Program-made: the position numbers and the translations under genes
Shown: piece by piece, positions 54,416-63,343 of the stretch
Layout of the letters: every line of letters begins with the position of its first letter
Position numbering within the stretch: position 1 is the stretch's first letter
Notes under the pieces: generated by a model
Seen by the model: the letters and a program-made list of their open reading frames with translations, nothing else
The model's database searches: none
Told to the model about the DNA's origin: nothing
Assembly (NCBI GenBank): GCA_963706885.1
Contig: CAVPNX010000031.1
Location: forward strand, 186,001-250,000
DNA length: 64,000 bases
DNA from: Prado023 sp963706885
GTDB taxonomy: Bacteria > Actinomycetota > Actinomycetes > S36-B12 > CAIYMF01
Direction: 5' to 3'

Positions 54416-54952
54416 ATGAGTGAGACCCTCGGCGTGGTGTCCCCCTGGCTCAGCGACGAGGAGCTGTCCGCAGCCCGCGGGACGCTGCCGATCCTCTACG
54501 TCGAGGCGGTGCCGGTACGGGTGGATGCCGCCGGCCGGATCACCGCCGTCGGGCTGCTGCTGCGGGCACGGCCCGACGGGACCCTGTCAAGGGCCGTCGT
54601 GGCGGGCAGGGTGCTCTACAAGGAGCGGATCCGCGACGCGCTGATCCGGCACCTGGAGAAGGACCTCGGCCCGATGGCGCTGCCCCGCCTCCCGGTGTCG
54701 ATCGCACCCTTCACGATCGTCGAGTACTTCCCGGACCCGACGGTCACGGGGTTCCACGACCCCCGCCAGCACGCCGTGGCCCTGGCGTATGTGGTGCCCG
54801 TGGACGGGGACTGCGAGCCGACCCAGTCGGCCATCGACCTTGCCTGGCTCACCCCCGAGGAGGCAACCTCCGAGGCCGTGCTCGCGGAGTTCTCGGGTGG
54901 TCAGGACCGGCTGATCCGGCTTGCGATGGCGTTCGGGGGACGCCTGCCCTGA
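54416..54952 (+). CDS. DUF4916/NUDIX-related protein
   Basis: A 178-residue protein of the DUF4916 family, a divergent relative of NUDIX hydrolases. The start SPWLSDEELSAARGTLPILY and the segment VEYFPDP are typical, as is QHAVALAYVVPV. The full NUDIX box (GX5EX7REUXEEXGU) is not visible, so activity is doubtful. ATG 54416 is preceded by CTCCCCC, with no Shine-Dalgarno box. Function unknown. Confidence 0.8.
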   Translation: MSETLGVVSPWLSDEELSAARGTLPILYVEAVPVRVDAAGRITAVGLLLRARPDGTLSRAVVAGRVLYKERIRDALIRHLEKDLGPMALPRLPVSIAPFTIVEYFPDPTVTGFHDPRQHAVALAYVVPVDGDCEPTQSAIDLAWLTPEEATSEAVLAEFSGGQDRLIRLAMAFGGRLP

Positions 54953-55048
54953 TCCACGGGCGGCGCCGGTCTGCGCGGGTGACCTCGGTTGCGTGACTCG
55001 GGACCATCGGTCCTCATGCTCAGGCCACGATCGGTCGACAATGGCCCC

Positions 55049-55681
55049 ATGAGCACAGTCCTGGAACCGACCATCGTCCGAGGCGACCAGCACGAGGCCG
55101 CGCCGAGAGCCCGGTCGGGCCGCGCATGGTGGTGGGCCATGCTGGTCAGCTCGTTGATCGGGATCGCTTCGGGGATGACCACCGTGGTGGAGAAGATCGC
55201 CCTGCTCAAGGACCCGGGCCAGGCGGCGTTCTGCGACATCAACGACCAGATCGGGTGCACGCCCGTGCTGCTCGCCTCGCAGTCGTCAGTGCTGGGTCCG
55301 CCCAACGCAGCCATCGGCATCGTGCTCTTCGCGATGTTCGCCGCCGCCGGGCTGGGCGGGGTCATGGGAACAGCCTTCCCGCGCTCGTACCGCTACGTGC
55401 TCCTCGGCCTGTCCGTCTTCTTCGGCCTGTTCCTCACCTGGTACATGCAGCAGGTCGCGTTCGCGATCGGCTCGCTGTGCCCGTTCTGCGCGGTCTGCGC
55501 TGGGAGCGTGATGGTCGTGGTCCTCGCGGCGATCCGGCTGGTGGCCCTCGATGTGCATCCCGGTGACCGGGGGTTCGCGGGCGTCGTGGGCACCATGGTC
55601 CGCTCGGGGTTGGACGTGATCATCGTGGTCGGCTGGAGCGTGCTGATCGCCGGAATGCTGTTCGTCGGGGTCATGCTCTGA
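55049..55681 (+). CDS. Vitamin K epoxide reductase (VKOR) family protein
   Basis: A 210-residue membrane protein with four to five helices. The redox pairs are CDIND...GCTP in the loop and CPFCAVC at the end of the fourth helix. It reoxidises DsbA-like proteins with quinone, making disulfide bonds in exported proteins in actinobacteria. No DsbA-like gene is adjacent here. ATG 55049 was chosen; upstream sequence in the frame is not conserved. Confidence 0.92.
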   Translation: MSTVLEPTIVRGDQHEAAPRARSGRAWWWAMLVSSLIGIASGMTTVVEKIALLKDPGQAAFCDINDQIGCTPVLLASQSSVLGPPNAAIGIVLFAMFAAAGLGGVMGTAFPRSYRYVLLGLSVFFGLFLTWYMQQVAFAIGSLCPFCAVCAGSVMVVVLAAIRLVALDVHPGDRGFAGVVGTMVRSGLDVIIVVGWSVLIAGMLFVGVML

Positions 55682-55771
55682 GGCGGTTACCCTCTGGCCG
55701 GCGATTGGTGGTCCGTCGCTGATGCTTGCTATCCTGTGCGGGCTCCCACGGCTTGCCTGTGGGGGCACCTC

Positions 55772-55858
55772 GTCCGGGTGGCGGAATAGGCAGACGCGCT
55801 AGCTTGAGGTGCTAGTGCCCTCAGGGGCATGGGGGTTCAAGTCCCCCCTCGGACACCA
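55772..55858 (+). tRNA. tRNA-Leu (anticodon GAG)
   Basis: An 87-nt class II tRNA with encoded CCA. The acceptor GTCCGGG pairs with CTCGGAC, the D-stem and -loop are normal, the anticodon loop CTTGAGGT carries GAG, the variable arm TGCCCTCAGGGGCA is long, and GGTTCAAGTC is the T-loop. GAG reads the CTC and CTT leucine codons, CTC being abundant in this genome. Confidence 0.97.
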
Positions 55859-55859
55859 T

Positions 55860-55907
55860 CGGAAGGCCTTCGACCCCTCACGAGCTGAGGCAGTCGGGGG
55901 CCTTCCG
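55860..55907 (+). terminator. Terminator hairpin behind tRNA-Leu
   Basis: CGGAAGGCC at 55860-55868 pairs perfectly with GGCCTTCCG at 55899-55907; inner CTCA/TGAG and CGAC/GTCG pairs extend the stem. It follows the tRNA by one base. Confidence 0.6.
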
Positions 55908-55984
55908 CCGTAGGTTGGCGCGTGGGGCGTTCGACCTCCCAGCACCTACGCTTTGCACGTGAGTGGGGGCAGGAGGTCGGAAGT

Positions 55985-57187
55985 GTGGCGGCTCGAGGGG
56001 GCGTCGTGAGCGGCAGCCGTGGAGCAGCGTTGCTGCTGGTCCTGGCTGTGCTGAGCATCGGGTCCGGGTGCTCCGACCGTGGCCAGCAGCAGTCACGGGA
56101 CCTCGAGATCCCACTGTCCACACCTGCCACCGCGTCCGCAGGTGCCGACGACGGCGGCGCGGCTCCCGCAGCGGTGATCGCAACCGTGGCGGTCGGCGCG
56201 TCTCCGAGGGATCCCCTCGTGCTGCCGGACGGTTCGGCGGTCTACGTGCTCAACCAGTACAGCGGTACGGTGTCGGTCATCGACCCCAGCACCGACACCG
56301 TCACAGCCACAGTCAGAGTCGGCGACTTCCCTGAGGGTTCCATCTGCCTTCCGGATGGATCGGCGGTGTACGTCCCCAACTACCTCTCAGGAAACGTGTC
56401 GGTCATCGACCCGGACACCAGGACAGTGACGGCCACAGTCAACGTCGGAGACGGTCCGCGGTTCCCGGTGGCCATGCCGGACGGCTCAGCCGTCTACATG
56501 CCCGACCTTGGTCAGGCTGTGTCGGTGATCGACACGAGCGCCAATACCGTGACGTCCGTCGTCAAGGTCGGGGACCTTGTCGGGGAGGATCCGGAGTATC
56601 CGGTGGTGCTTCCCGACGGGTCGGCGGTCTATGTGCCGAAGTACCGTGGTGATGCGATGTCGGTGATCGACCCGCGCACGAACAAGGTCACGGCGAGCAT
56701 CCCGGTCGGCGATCGACCCAGGCTTCCTGCTGTGCTGCCGGACGGGTCAGCCATCTATGTGCCCAACCTGGGTGACGACACGGTGTCGGTGATCGACACA
56801 CGCACGAACGAGGTCACGGCGACCATCGACGTCGGGGCCTCCCCCGGCTCTGCGGCGGCTCTGCCGAATGGGGCAGCCATCTACGTACCCAACTTCGGTG
56901 ACGGCACGGTGTCGGTGATCGACACGAGCACGAACAAGGTCGCGGCGACCATCGAGGTCGGAGCCTCCCCGCGGGTCCCTGGGGTCCTGCCGGATGGATC
57001 GGCGGTCTATGTGCCCAACTTCGACGACGACACGGTGTCGGTCATCGACACGAGCACGAACAAGGTCATGGCCACCGTCGAGGTGGGTGATCGTCCGCGG
57101 GACCCCGTGCCACTGCCGAACGGGTCTGCCGTGTACGTCGCCAACTTCGGTGATGGCACCGTGTCAGTGATAGGGCGTCGCGGCTGA
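55985..57187 (+). CDS. Beta-propeller (YVTN-type) lipoprotein with eight repeats
   Basis: A 400-residue secreted lipoprotein. GTG 55985 has AGGAGGT 7 bp upstream and is followed by a signal peptide ending in the lipobox IGSGC. After a short Ala/Gly linker, eight nearly identical repeats of about 42 residues each give the motif pattern LPDGSAVYVPN...GTVSVIDTSTNKV.ATI.VG. This is the YVTN/NHL-type beta-propeller found in surface proteins; ligand and partner are unknown. Its high internal identity suggests recent duplication of repeats. It begins 127 bp after tRNA-Leu. Confidence 0.88.
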   Translation: MAARGGVVSGSRGAALLLVLAVLSIGSGCSDRGQQQSRDLEIPLSTPATASAGADDGGAAPAAVIATVAVGASPRDPLVLPDGSAVYVLNQYSGTVSVIDPSTDTVTATVRVGDFPEGSICLPDGSAVYVPNYLSGNVSVIDPDTRTVTATVNVGDGPRFPVAMPDGSAVYMPDLGQAVSVIDTSANTVTSVVKVGDLVGEDPEYPVVLPDGSAVYVPKYRGDAMSVIDPRTNKVTASIPVGDRPRLPAVLPDGSAIYVPNLGDDTVSVIDTRTNEVTATIDVGASPGSAAALPNGAAIYVPNFGDGTVSVIDTSTNKVAATIEVGASPRVPGVLPDGSAVYVPNFDDDTVSVIDTSTNKVMATVEVGDRPRDPVPLPNGSAVYVANFGDGTVSVIGRRG

Positions 57188-57234
57188 TCCCGGACGCGGG
57201 GCCACCACGTTCCGCTGCGTCACGACGCTGGAGG

Positions 57235-57256
57235 GGCCGGCCGCGCTGATCCGGCC
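57235..57256. terminator. Possible terminator between propeller gene and DUF1028 gene
   Basis: GGCCGG at 57235-57240 pairs with CCGGCC at 57251-57256 with a 10-nt loop. It lies in the 105-bp gap of two convergent genes. Only the stem supports the call. Confidence 0.3.
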
Positions 57257-57292
57257 GGACTCCGGGTCCTCCGCCTGGTCGTACCCCCCGGC

Positions 57293-58198
57293 TCAGCCCG
57301 GTTCGCCGCGGAGGACCACCCGGGCCTCCGGGCTGACGAGGCCGACGCCGATGACGCGGTCCAGGAGGTCCTCCCAACGGGCCGTCTCGTCGGAACCGGC
57401 GATGGCGGCCCACGCCTGCCGGGCCCCGTGCGGGTCACCGGCGTCGGCCAGCGCCGCAGCCTGCCAGAAGGAGAACTCGACGTAGTCCGGCGCCTGCTCT
57501 GTGGCCTCCCGGTAGGCCCGGGCCGCGCCGGTCACATCACCTGCAGCCAGCAGCCCGTCGGCCACGTCGAGCCGCTGGTTGGCCAGGGCCAGTCTTGCCA
57601 GGCGTCGCAGCTCCGGCAGCGGCTCGGGAGAGTCGTCGACCCGGACATCCACAAGCCGGTCGACCAGCGGGTCGCCGGAGGAATCGGCAGCGACCACGAT
57701 CAGGGCGGCCGACTGCCGGCCACGGATGTCCCCGCCGACCGACTCGCCCGCGTCGAGCGCGGCGAGGATCCGCGTGGCCAGGTGCTGGCCGTTCGTCTCC
57801 TCGAAGGCGGCCGCCATCGCCTCGGGCACCCCGGGGTTGGCCATCATGTTGGCCTGGGTGCTGAACCCGTCGCCCTGCATGTCACCGGCGAACGGGATGC
57901 AGCCCGGGCCGGAGTAGGCGGCGACCGATCCGTCGGCGGCGACGGCAGCGACCTGACGACCCTCCGGGGTCCGATCGAGGGCCAGTGAGGCGGCGAGCGC
58001 GTCGGCCGGTCCGACTCCCTCCCGGATTCCGGCAAGCGTCCGCTCCCCGTGCGCCATCAGGACCAGGGACTGCGTCGCCACCACGCCGATGCCCGGCTCG
58101 ATGTAGGGGGCCACCCTCCCGACCGCGAGGACATGGCTGGCGATGCCGATGCCGAGCATCCCGGTCTGGGGACACCGGGCCACGATGGAGTACGTCAT
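57293..58198 (-). CDS. DUF1028 family protein
   Basis: A 301-residue protein. Residues 1-200 are DUF1028, related to Ntn-hydrolases: MTYSIVARCPQTGMLGIGIA, GVVATQSLV, and NMMANPGVPEAM. The C-terminal 90 residues form a small helical, TPR-like peptidoglycan-binding type region (LLAAGDVTGAARAYREATEQ). The family occurs next to peptidase and amino-acid catabolism genes in other bacteria; the reaction is unknown. It diverges from the GNAT gene. Confidence 0.88.
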   Translation of the reverse strand: MTYSIVARCPQTGMLGIGIASHVLAVGRVAPYIEPGIGVVATQSLVLMAHGERTLAGIREGVGPADALAASLALDRTPEGRQVAAVAADGSVAAYSGPGCIPFAGDMQGDGFSTQANMMANPGVPEAMAAAFEETNGQHLATRILAALDAGESVGGDIRGRQSAALIVVAADSSGDPLVDRLVDVRVDDSPEPLPELRRLARLALANQRLDVADGLLAAGDVTGAARAYREATEQAPDYVEFSFWQAAALADAGDPHGARQAWAAIAGSDETARWEDLLDRVIGVGLVSPEARVVLRGEPG

Positions 58199-58284
58199 GC
58201 GGGAATCCTGCCACCGGCCCCGAGCCGCCGCTCACCAGCCGCGGCGAGCCCGGGCAGGGCACTTCCCGGCCTACCCTGTGGCTC

Positions 58285-58731
58285 GTGGACCTCGTGGTGC
58301 GTGTCGCAGACCTCGCGGAGGTGCGGTCGTTGCAGCTCGCTGTCCTGCGCCCGGATGGTCCGCTGCCCGGGGATCGGCCCCCTCCTCCGGAGGCCCTGCA
58401 CGTCGGGGCGTTCCGGAACGGGGTGGCGATCGGGGCGGCGAGCGTGCTTCCCGAGCGGTGGCCCGGTCCGGACGCGGTCAACGAGCCGTCCTGGCGCCTG
58501 CGGGCGATGGTGGTCGCCGAGGCCGAGCGTGGGTCGGGGATCGGCCGGGCAGTCCTGGACCACGCCGTCGAGGTGGCAGGCTCCCGAGGGGCGGGGTCCG
58601 TGTGGGCCGAAGCCAGGTCGGCGGCGCTCGGGTTCTACGAGCGAGCCGGTTGGACCGTGGTCGGCGACGAGTGGATGAAGGCGGGCATCGGGCCCCACCG
58701 GTACATCCACCTCGACCTGACCCCACCGTAG
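58285..58731 (+). CDS. GNAT family N-acetyltransferase
   Basis: A 148-residue acetyltransferase starting at GTG 58285. Acetyl-CoA-binding motif A is MVVAEAERGSGIGRAVLDHA (R-G-x-G-x-G/A), and the C-terminal ALGFYERAGWTVVGDEW is the usual motif B. The acceptor substrate cannot be read from sequence. A 9-bp gap separates it from the EamA gene, so the two probably share a transcript. Confidence 0.88.
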   Translation: MDLVVRVADLAEVRSLQLAVLRPDGPLPGDRPPPPEALHVGAFRNGVAIGAASVLPERWPGPDAVNEPSWRLRAMVVAEAERGSGIGRAVLDHAVEVAGSRGAGSVWAEARSAALGFYERAGWTVVGDEWMKAGIGPHRYIHLDLTPP

Positions 58732-58740
58732 GCTGACGCG

Positions 58741-59712
58741 GTGGGTTCAACAGCCGTGTCGGCTCCGGCGCAGATGACGCGGCAGGCGTGGCTGCTGTTC
58801 GCCGCGATGTCGGTCATCTGGGGCATCCCGTACCTGCTCATCAAGGTCGCCGTCGTCGAGCTCAGCCCGGCCGCGGTCGCGGGATCCCGCACGCTCCTGG
58901 CCGCGGTCATCCTGCTCCCCCTGGCCGCCTACCAGGGCGCCCTGCGTCCGGCACTGCGCCACTGGAAGTGGGTCGTGGCGTTCGGGCTCCTGGAGATGGC
59001 TGGGCCGTGGCTGCTCCTCGGGCATGCTGAGATCCGCGTGACGAGCGGATTCGCCGGCCTCATGCTGGCCACGGTGCCGCTGTTCGGCGTCGTGATCGCC
59101 CGACTCCGCGGTGATCCCCAGGCCTTCGCGCCCGTGCGGCTGCGTGGCCTTGGTGTCGGCATCCTCGGCGTGGGCTGCCTCGTCGGGATCGACTCACTCG
59201 CGGGCCAGATCGACCTGCTGTCGGTGGTCGAGCTGCTGCTCGTGGCCATCGGGTATGCGGCAGCGCCGGTGATCGCCAACACGGTGCTCGCGGACGTGCC
59301 CTCGATGGGCGTGATCGCGGTATCGGTGGCGGTGGTGGCCGTCCTCTACCTGCCATGGACGGTGGCGGACTACTCCGGGGGCGACATCTCGACGCAGGTG
59401 GTCGCGGCGGTTGTGGTCCTCGGGCTGGTCTGCACCGCGCTCGCCTTCGTGCTGTTCTTCCGCCTGATCGCGCTCGCGGGCCCGGTCCGGGCCACGGTCA
59501 TCACCTTCATCAACCCGGCCGTGGCGATCGGACTCGGCCTGCTGATCCTCGGCGAGCCGCTCACGTGGGGCATGGTCCTCGGGTTCCCACTCGTGCTGCT
59601 GGGTGCCTGGTGGGCGACGCGGACCCCTGCCCCGCCGGAGGTGCCCTCAGCCGGTGACGACGTGGAGAGTCGCGAGGGTGGGATCAGCGGCGTAGGCGAT
59701 CCGGTTGCCTGA
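58741..59712 (+). CDS. EamA/DMT family transporter
   Basis: A 323-residue membrane protein with ten predicted helices in two EamA repeats (FAAMSVIWGIPYLLIKVA in the first, VLGLVCTALAFVLFFRLIA and INPAVAIGLGLLILGEPLTW in the second). Such proteins export amino acids or other small metabolites. Its last 22 codons overlap, on the opposite strand, the 3' end of the Orn/Lys/Arg decarboxylase gene (66 bp), and this tail lies outside the conserved domain. Confidence 0.88.
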   Translation: MGSTAVSAPAQMTRQAWLLFAAMSVIWGIPYLLIKVAVVELSPAAVAGSRTLLAAVILLPLAAYQGALRPALRHWKWVVAFGLLEMAGPWLLLGHAEIRVTSGFAGLMLATVPLFGVVIARLRGDPQAFAPVRLRGLGVGILGVGCLVGIDSLAGQIDLLSVVELLLVAIGYAAAPVIANTVLADVPSMGVIAVSVAVVAVLYLPWTVADYSGGDISTQVVAAVVVLGLVCTALAFVLFFRLIALAGPVRATVITFINPAVAIGLGLLILGEPLTWGMVLGFPLVLLGAWWATRTPAPPEVPSAGDDVESREGGISGVGDPVA

Positions 59713-61077
59713 CCGCAGCGACTGCTCGAGGGCTTCGAGGGACGCGCGCGTGATCTCCTCGCCCGGTACGAGCACCGGCACGCCCGGAGGGTAGGGCGCG
59801 ATGAGCTCGGCGCTGACGCGTCCCACCGACGCCGCCCGCGACACCACCTCGTACCCGGCGAAGAAGGCATCGCGTGGCGACATCAGGGTCGGGGGGATCA
59901 CGGCCGGGCTCGCCGCTGCAGGACGGGGTTCCCCGGGCGGGACCTCGAGTGAGGCCAGGACTCCCTCCACCAGCCGGTCGACGGTGGAGGTGTCGTCGGT
60001 GAGCCCGACCTGGGCGACGAGCGTGTCGCGGTCGGCCATCTCGACCGGGCAGCCGCGGGCGATCAGTTCCCGCTCGGCGTCCAGACCGCTGCGTCCGGAG
60101 CTGGCGAAGTGGACGACGAGCTTGGCGGGGTCGAAGCGTCCGGGTGGGCGATCCTCAGGGCCGGGGACCTGCAGACCGGCAGCACGCAGGCGGTCACGCG
60201 CCCCGGCCACCAGCGGGATCATCGCCTCGAGGGCGAGCCGACCGTCCGAGCTGGCCAGGAGCGCCCGCGAGGCGTCGATGCTGGCCAGGATGGCACCCGA
60301 CGGGCTGGTCGTGTGCGTCGCCGCGAAGGCGCGGTCCAGCCGGTCGGTGTCGATCCGTTCGGATCGAGCCAGCACCAGAGATGCCTGGCTGAACGCCGGC
60401 AGCGTCTTGTGGGCGCTGATGACCATCGCGTCGGCACCTGCGTGGAGGGCGTGGTGGGGATACCCGGGCGCGAAGCCGAGGTGCGCTCCCCACGCCTGGT
60501 CGACCACCACGGCTATGCCGTGCTCGTGGGCCGAGGCCGTGATCGCCGCGAGGTCCGAGAGGCTGCCCTGGTAGCTGGGCTCGGTGCACAGCAGGGCGAC
60601 GGCGTCCGGGTTCTCGGCCAGTGCCGCCCGGACGTCGCCCAGGTCCAGCCCCATCGGGGCGCCGGATTCCGGATCGGTCCGGACCGGGATCCACACCGGC
60701 ACCAGCCCCGCCAGCACGAGCCCGGACAGGACGCTGCGGTGCGCGTTGCGGGCGACCAGCACCACCTCCCCGGGTTGCCCGACGGCCAGGCACAGGACCT
60801 GGTTGGCGTGGGTCGAGCCACCGGTCGAGAACCGGCACACGTCGGCTTCCCAGAGGTCGGCGGCCAGTGCCTCGGCGGCGGGCAGCACGCCGTGGGTGAG
60901 CTTGACGGAGTCCAGCCCCCCGTACAGGGGAACGTCGGCATCGAGGAGTCGGCCGAGGGCTGGATGCAGGCGATCCGCGTTCCGCTTGTGCCCGGGGATC
61001 GTGAACGGGGCCGGGTTCGACTCGACGAACCGGAGCCACGCCTGCATGAGCGGCGCGTCATCGAGCCACTCCCCCAC
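59647..61077 (-). CDS. Orn/Lys/Arg decarboxylase family PLP enzyme
   Basis: A 476-residue fold-type I enzyme of the Orn/Lys/Arg decarboxylase family. The start PAPFTIPGHKRNADRLHP, STGGSTHANQ, CTEPSYQGSL and VVDQAWGAHLGFAPGYP are conserved, and the PLP lysine is in ISAHKTLPAFSQ. The product could be a polyamine or cadaverine, but members are often of unproved substrate. It would compete with the lysine mutase route if lysine were used. It overlaps EamA by 66 bp. Confidence 0.9.
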   Translation of the reverse strand: MGEWLDDAPLMQAWLRFVESNPAPFTIPGHKRNADRLHPALGRLLDADVPLYGGLDSVKLTHGVLPAAEALAADLWEADVCRFSTGGSTHANQVLCLAVGQPGEVVLVARNAHRSVLSGLVLAGLVPVWIPVRTDPESGAPMGLDLGDVRAALAENPDAVALLCTEPSYQGSLSDLAAITASAHEHGIAVVVDQAWGAHLGFAPGYPHHALHAGADAMVISAHKTLPAFSQASLVLARSERIDTDRLDRAFAATHTTSPSGAILASIDASRALLASSDGRLALEAMIPLVAGARDRLRAAGLQVPGPEDRPPGRFDPAKLVVHFASSGRSGLDAERELIARGCPVEMADRDTLVAQVGLTDDTSTVDRLVEGVLASLEVPPGEPRPAAASPAVIPPTLMSPRDAFFAGYEVVSRAASVGRVSAELIAPYPPGVPVLVPGEEITRASLEALEQSLRSGNRIAYAADPTLATLHVVTG

Positions 61078-61095
61078 GTCGCTCCCTCCTGGGAG

Positions 61096-62343
61096 TCAGC
61101 GACCCAGGGTGAGCCGCCACACGTCGTTGTCGACGCGCAGGTAGTTCGTCGGATCACCGAAGTTGAACGTCTCCCGGTCCCCGCCGAAGGTGTAGATCGC
61201 CGGGCGGCCGTGCTTGTCTCGGATCACCGAGGAGTCGAAGTCGTACTTGATCTCGTCGGGTGTCTTGGCCTTCCACGCGTTCTGCGCAAGCTTGTGCCAC
61301 GTGCGCCCTGTGCGACTCCACCAGGCGTCGATGGGGTTGGTCGGTAGGCCGAAACCACCGAAGCACACGATGCTTCCGGTCAGGACCTCGCACTTGTGTC
61401 CGGGGCGCGGGGACCATCCGGCCGCCTCGGTCACCCGGCTCCACACGCGTCCGTTCTTCGAGCGCCAGACGTCGTTGAAGTAGGGCAGCGCGCAAGTGGG
61501 CTCAGTGGGCGGGCAGGTGAATCCCACCTCGCCCCCCAGCAGGTAGATGTAGTCGCCCTTGACGACTGTCGCGGCCCCCGCGCGCTCGCTCCAGGGCGCA
61601 TCCCCCGTGAGCTTCTTCCACGTGCGTCCGTTGTCCCTGGAACGCCAGACGTCGTGGAAGTACTCACGAACGGGCGGTCCACCGACCACTGCGGCATCGT
61701 CGTTCACCGACCCGGCGAAGACGTAGAGGGCGCCATCGAGCACGGCGGCGCTCAGGCCCGCCCGGCCCTCCCACGGTGCTGCCGCGGTCATCGGCGTCCA
61801 CGTGACTCCGTCGCGAGACCGCCAGACATCGTTGAAGAACTGGGAGCTGGACACGAACGGCGGGACCCCGGGAGGGCAGGTTCCGGGCGGCGGGGCGCAG
61901 CCGGGGTTCGGCGTCACGTTGAAGTCCTGGCCGCCGAGGACGTACATGTACTTGCCCTTGGTCACGGCGGCGAAGTAGGCCCGGGGTGCCCAGGCGCCGG
62001 GCGCACCCGTGGCCCGACGCTGCTTCCAGGTCTTCCCCTGGTCCGAACTGGACCAGACGTCGTTGAGAAGGGTGCTGTCACCGGGGATCGCCGGGGCGCC
62101 GGGTGCCGGGGGCGGGTTGGGCACCCGGCCGCCCATCACGTACACGCTGTCGCCCAGGGTCACAGCCTGCAGGCCCGCGCGCGCGGACCACCTCTTCTCC
62201 GAAGCCGGCGCATTGCCCAGGATCTTGGTCCACTTCGACTTCTTGTGGCCGTCGCCCGTGGGCGTTGCTCCCGATGCTGGTGCGACCAGGGACCCTGCGA
62301 CGACGAGTGCGACGCCCAAACCGACCATCCGACGAGTGCCCAT
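61096..62343 (-). CDS. Secreted kelch-like repeat protein
   Basis: ATG 62343 has GGAGG 5 bp upstream and begins MGTRRMVGLGVALVV, an N-terminal signal peptide ending near ASG; an ATG nine codons earlier lacks such a site. The 415-residue protein has repeated motifs: YVMGGRV, NDVWSSSDQGKTWK, YVLGGQDF, NDVWRSRDG.TW and YLLGGEV. These are kelch-type beta-propeller blades, about six. Function unknown. The FNDVW motif repeats five times. Confidence 0.85.
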   Translation of the reverse strand: MGTRRMVGLGVALVVAGSLVAPASGATPTGDGHKKSKWTKILGNAPASEKRWSARAGLQAVTLGDSVYVMGGRVPNPPPAPGAPAIPGDSTLLNDVWSSSDQGKTWKQRRATGAPGAWAPRAYFAAVTKGKYMYVLGGQDFNVTPNPGCAPPPGTCPPGVPPFVSSSQFFNDVWRSRDGVTWTPMTAAAPWEGRAGLSAAVLDGALYVFAGSVNDDAAVVGGPPVREYFHDVWRSRDNGRTWKKLTGDAPWSERAGAATVVKGDYIYLLGGEVGFTCPPTEPTCALPYFNDVWRSKNGRVWSRVTEAAGWSPRPGHKCEVLTGSIVCFGGFGLPTNPIDAWWSRTGRTWHKLAQNAWKAKTPDEIKYDFDSSVIRDKHGRPAIYTFGGDRETFNFGDPTNYLRVDNDVWRLTLGR

Positions 62344-62437
62344 GAGTCCTCCAGGTGTGGGGCCTGTCAAGGTACGCGCCCTTCAGCCCGTTTGTCCGCG
62401 CGACGGCCGAACAGGCGATCGAGCACGCCCCACGAGG

Positions 62438-63343
62438 TCAGCCGGTGCCCCGGATGGCGTCCATCGCCCGCAGGGTGGCCCGCACCCGGGCGACCTCGTG
62501 GGTCCGGTAGACGTTGACCCGGCCGAGGGCGGCCAGCACCGCGAACATGCCCTCGGCGGTCCGGAACTCCTCCTCGAACAGGTCGAAGGCGTGCGGGAGC
62601 GCCTGGCAGATCGGCACGCCCAGCACACGCAGCCGGAAGGAGTTGAGCAGGACCTGCGCCTGGTGCCTGGCTCGCACGGTGGGATCGGTCAGGTTGCTGT
62701 AGTAGAAGCCCAGCCCGGGATCGATGATGAGGTTCTCCACCCCGTGCGACCGCGCGTGCGCGATCCGTTCGCCGAAGTAGTCCACCAGGCCGGGGATGGG
62801 GTCGACCCCGAGTGTCACGTCGGTGACCTCCCGGACGTTGGCACCGGCCACGAAGCACATGACGACGGCAGCATCGTGGGCGGCGGCCAGGGCGTAGATC
62901 TCCTCGAGGTCGGTCGCCCCGGTGAGGTTGACCACGGCCGCCCCCGCTGCGAGGCAGTCGGCCACGACACGCGGGCTGTACGCCTCCACTGACGTCGGCA
63001 CGCCGAGGGCGGTGAGGGCCTCGATGACCGGGACGAGCGCCGCGGCCTGGTCGGCCTCCCCGACCCGGGCGGCGCGCAGGGTGCTGGACTCAGCACCGAG
63101 GTCCACCACGCCCGCACCCTGCGCGTGCATCACCCGTGCCCGACGGATGGCGGAGTCCGCGGACACGGCGACGCTGTCGCGGTAGGTCGAGTCCCGCGAC
63201 AGGTTGACCACGCCCATGATCAGCGGATCGGCGTCGAGGTCGCAGAGCACACCCGCAAGCCGCACGGGGGCCACGGGGTGGGCCAACGCCCCGGCGTGCT
63301 CGGCAGCCAGGCTGGCCAGGGACGTGAGGTCCATGAGGCTCAC
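62438..63343 (-). CDS. Dihydropteroate synthase-like protein (divergent)
   Basis: A 301-residue TIM-barrel protein of the DHPS/pterin-binding family. GTG 63343 overlaps the stop of the RibD-like gene by 4 bp; ATG 63334 is an alternative. IMGVVNLSRDST is motif 1, AGVVDLGAESS follows, and IIDPGLGFYYSNLTD corresponds to the canonical DPGIGFGK. The SRK motif of true DHPS that binds pterin and pABA is not seen (GVPICQAL stands in that area), and STRP is changed to STLR. It may bind another pterin or B12-related substrate. The frame is open another 130 codons upstream, antisense to nothing useful. Confidence 0.8.
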   Translation of the reverse strand: MSLMDLTSLASLAAEHAGALAHPVAPVRLAGVLCDLDADPLIMGVVNLSRDSTYRDSVAVSADSAIRRARVMHAQGAGVVDLGAESSTLRAARVGEADQAAALVPVIEALTALGVPTSVEAYSPRVVADCLAAGAAVVNLTGATDLEEIYALAAAHDAAVVMCFVAGANVREVTDVTLGVDPIPGLVDYFGERIAHARSHGVENLIIDPGLGFYYSNLTDPTVRARHQAQVLLNSFRLRVLGVPICQALPHAFDLFEEEFRTAEGMFAVLAALGRVNVYRTHEVARVRATLRAMDAIRGTG

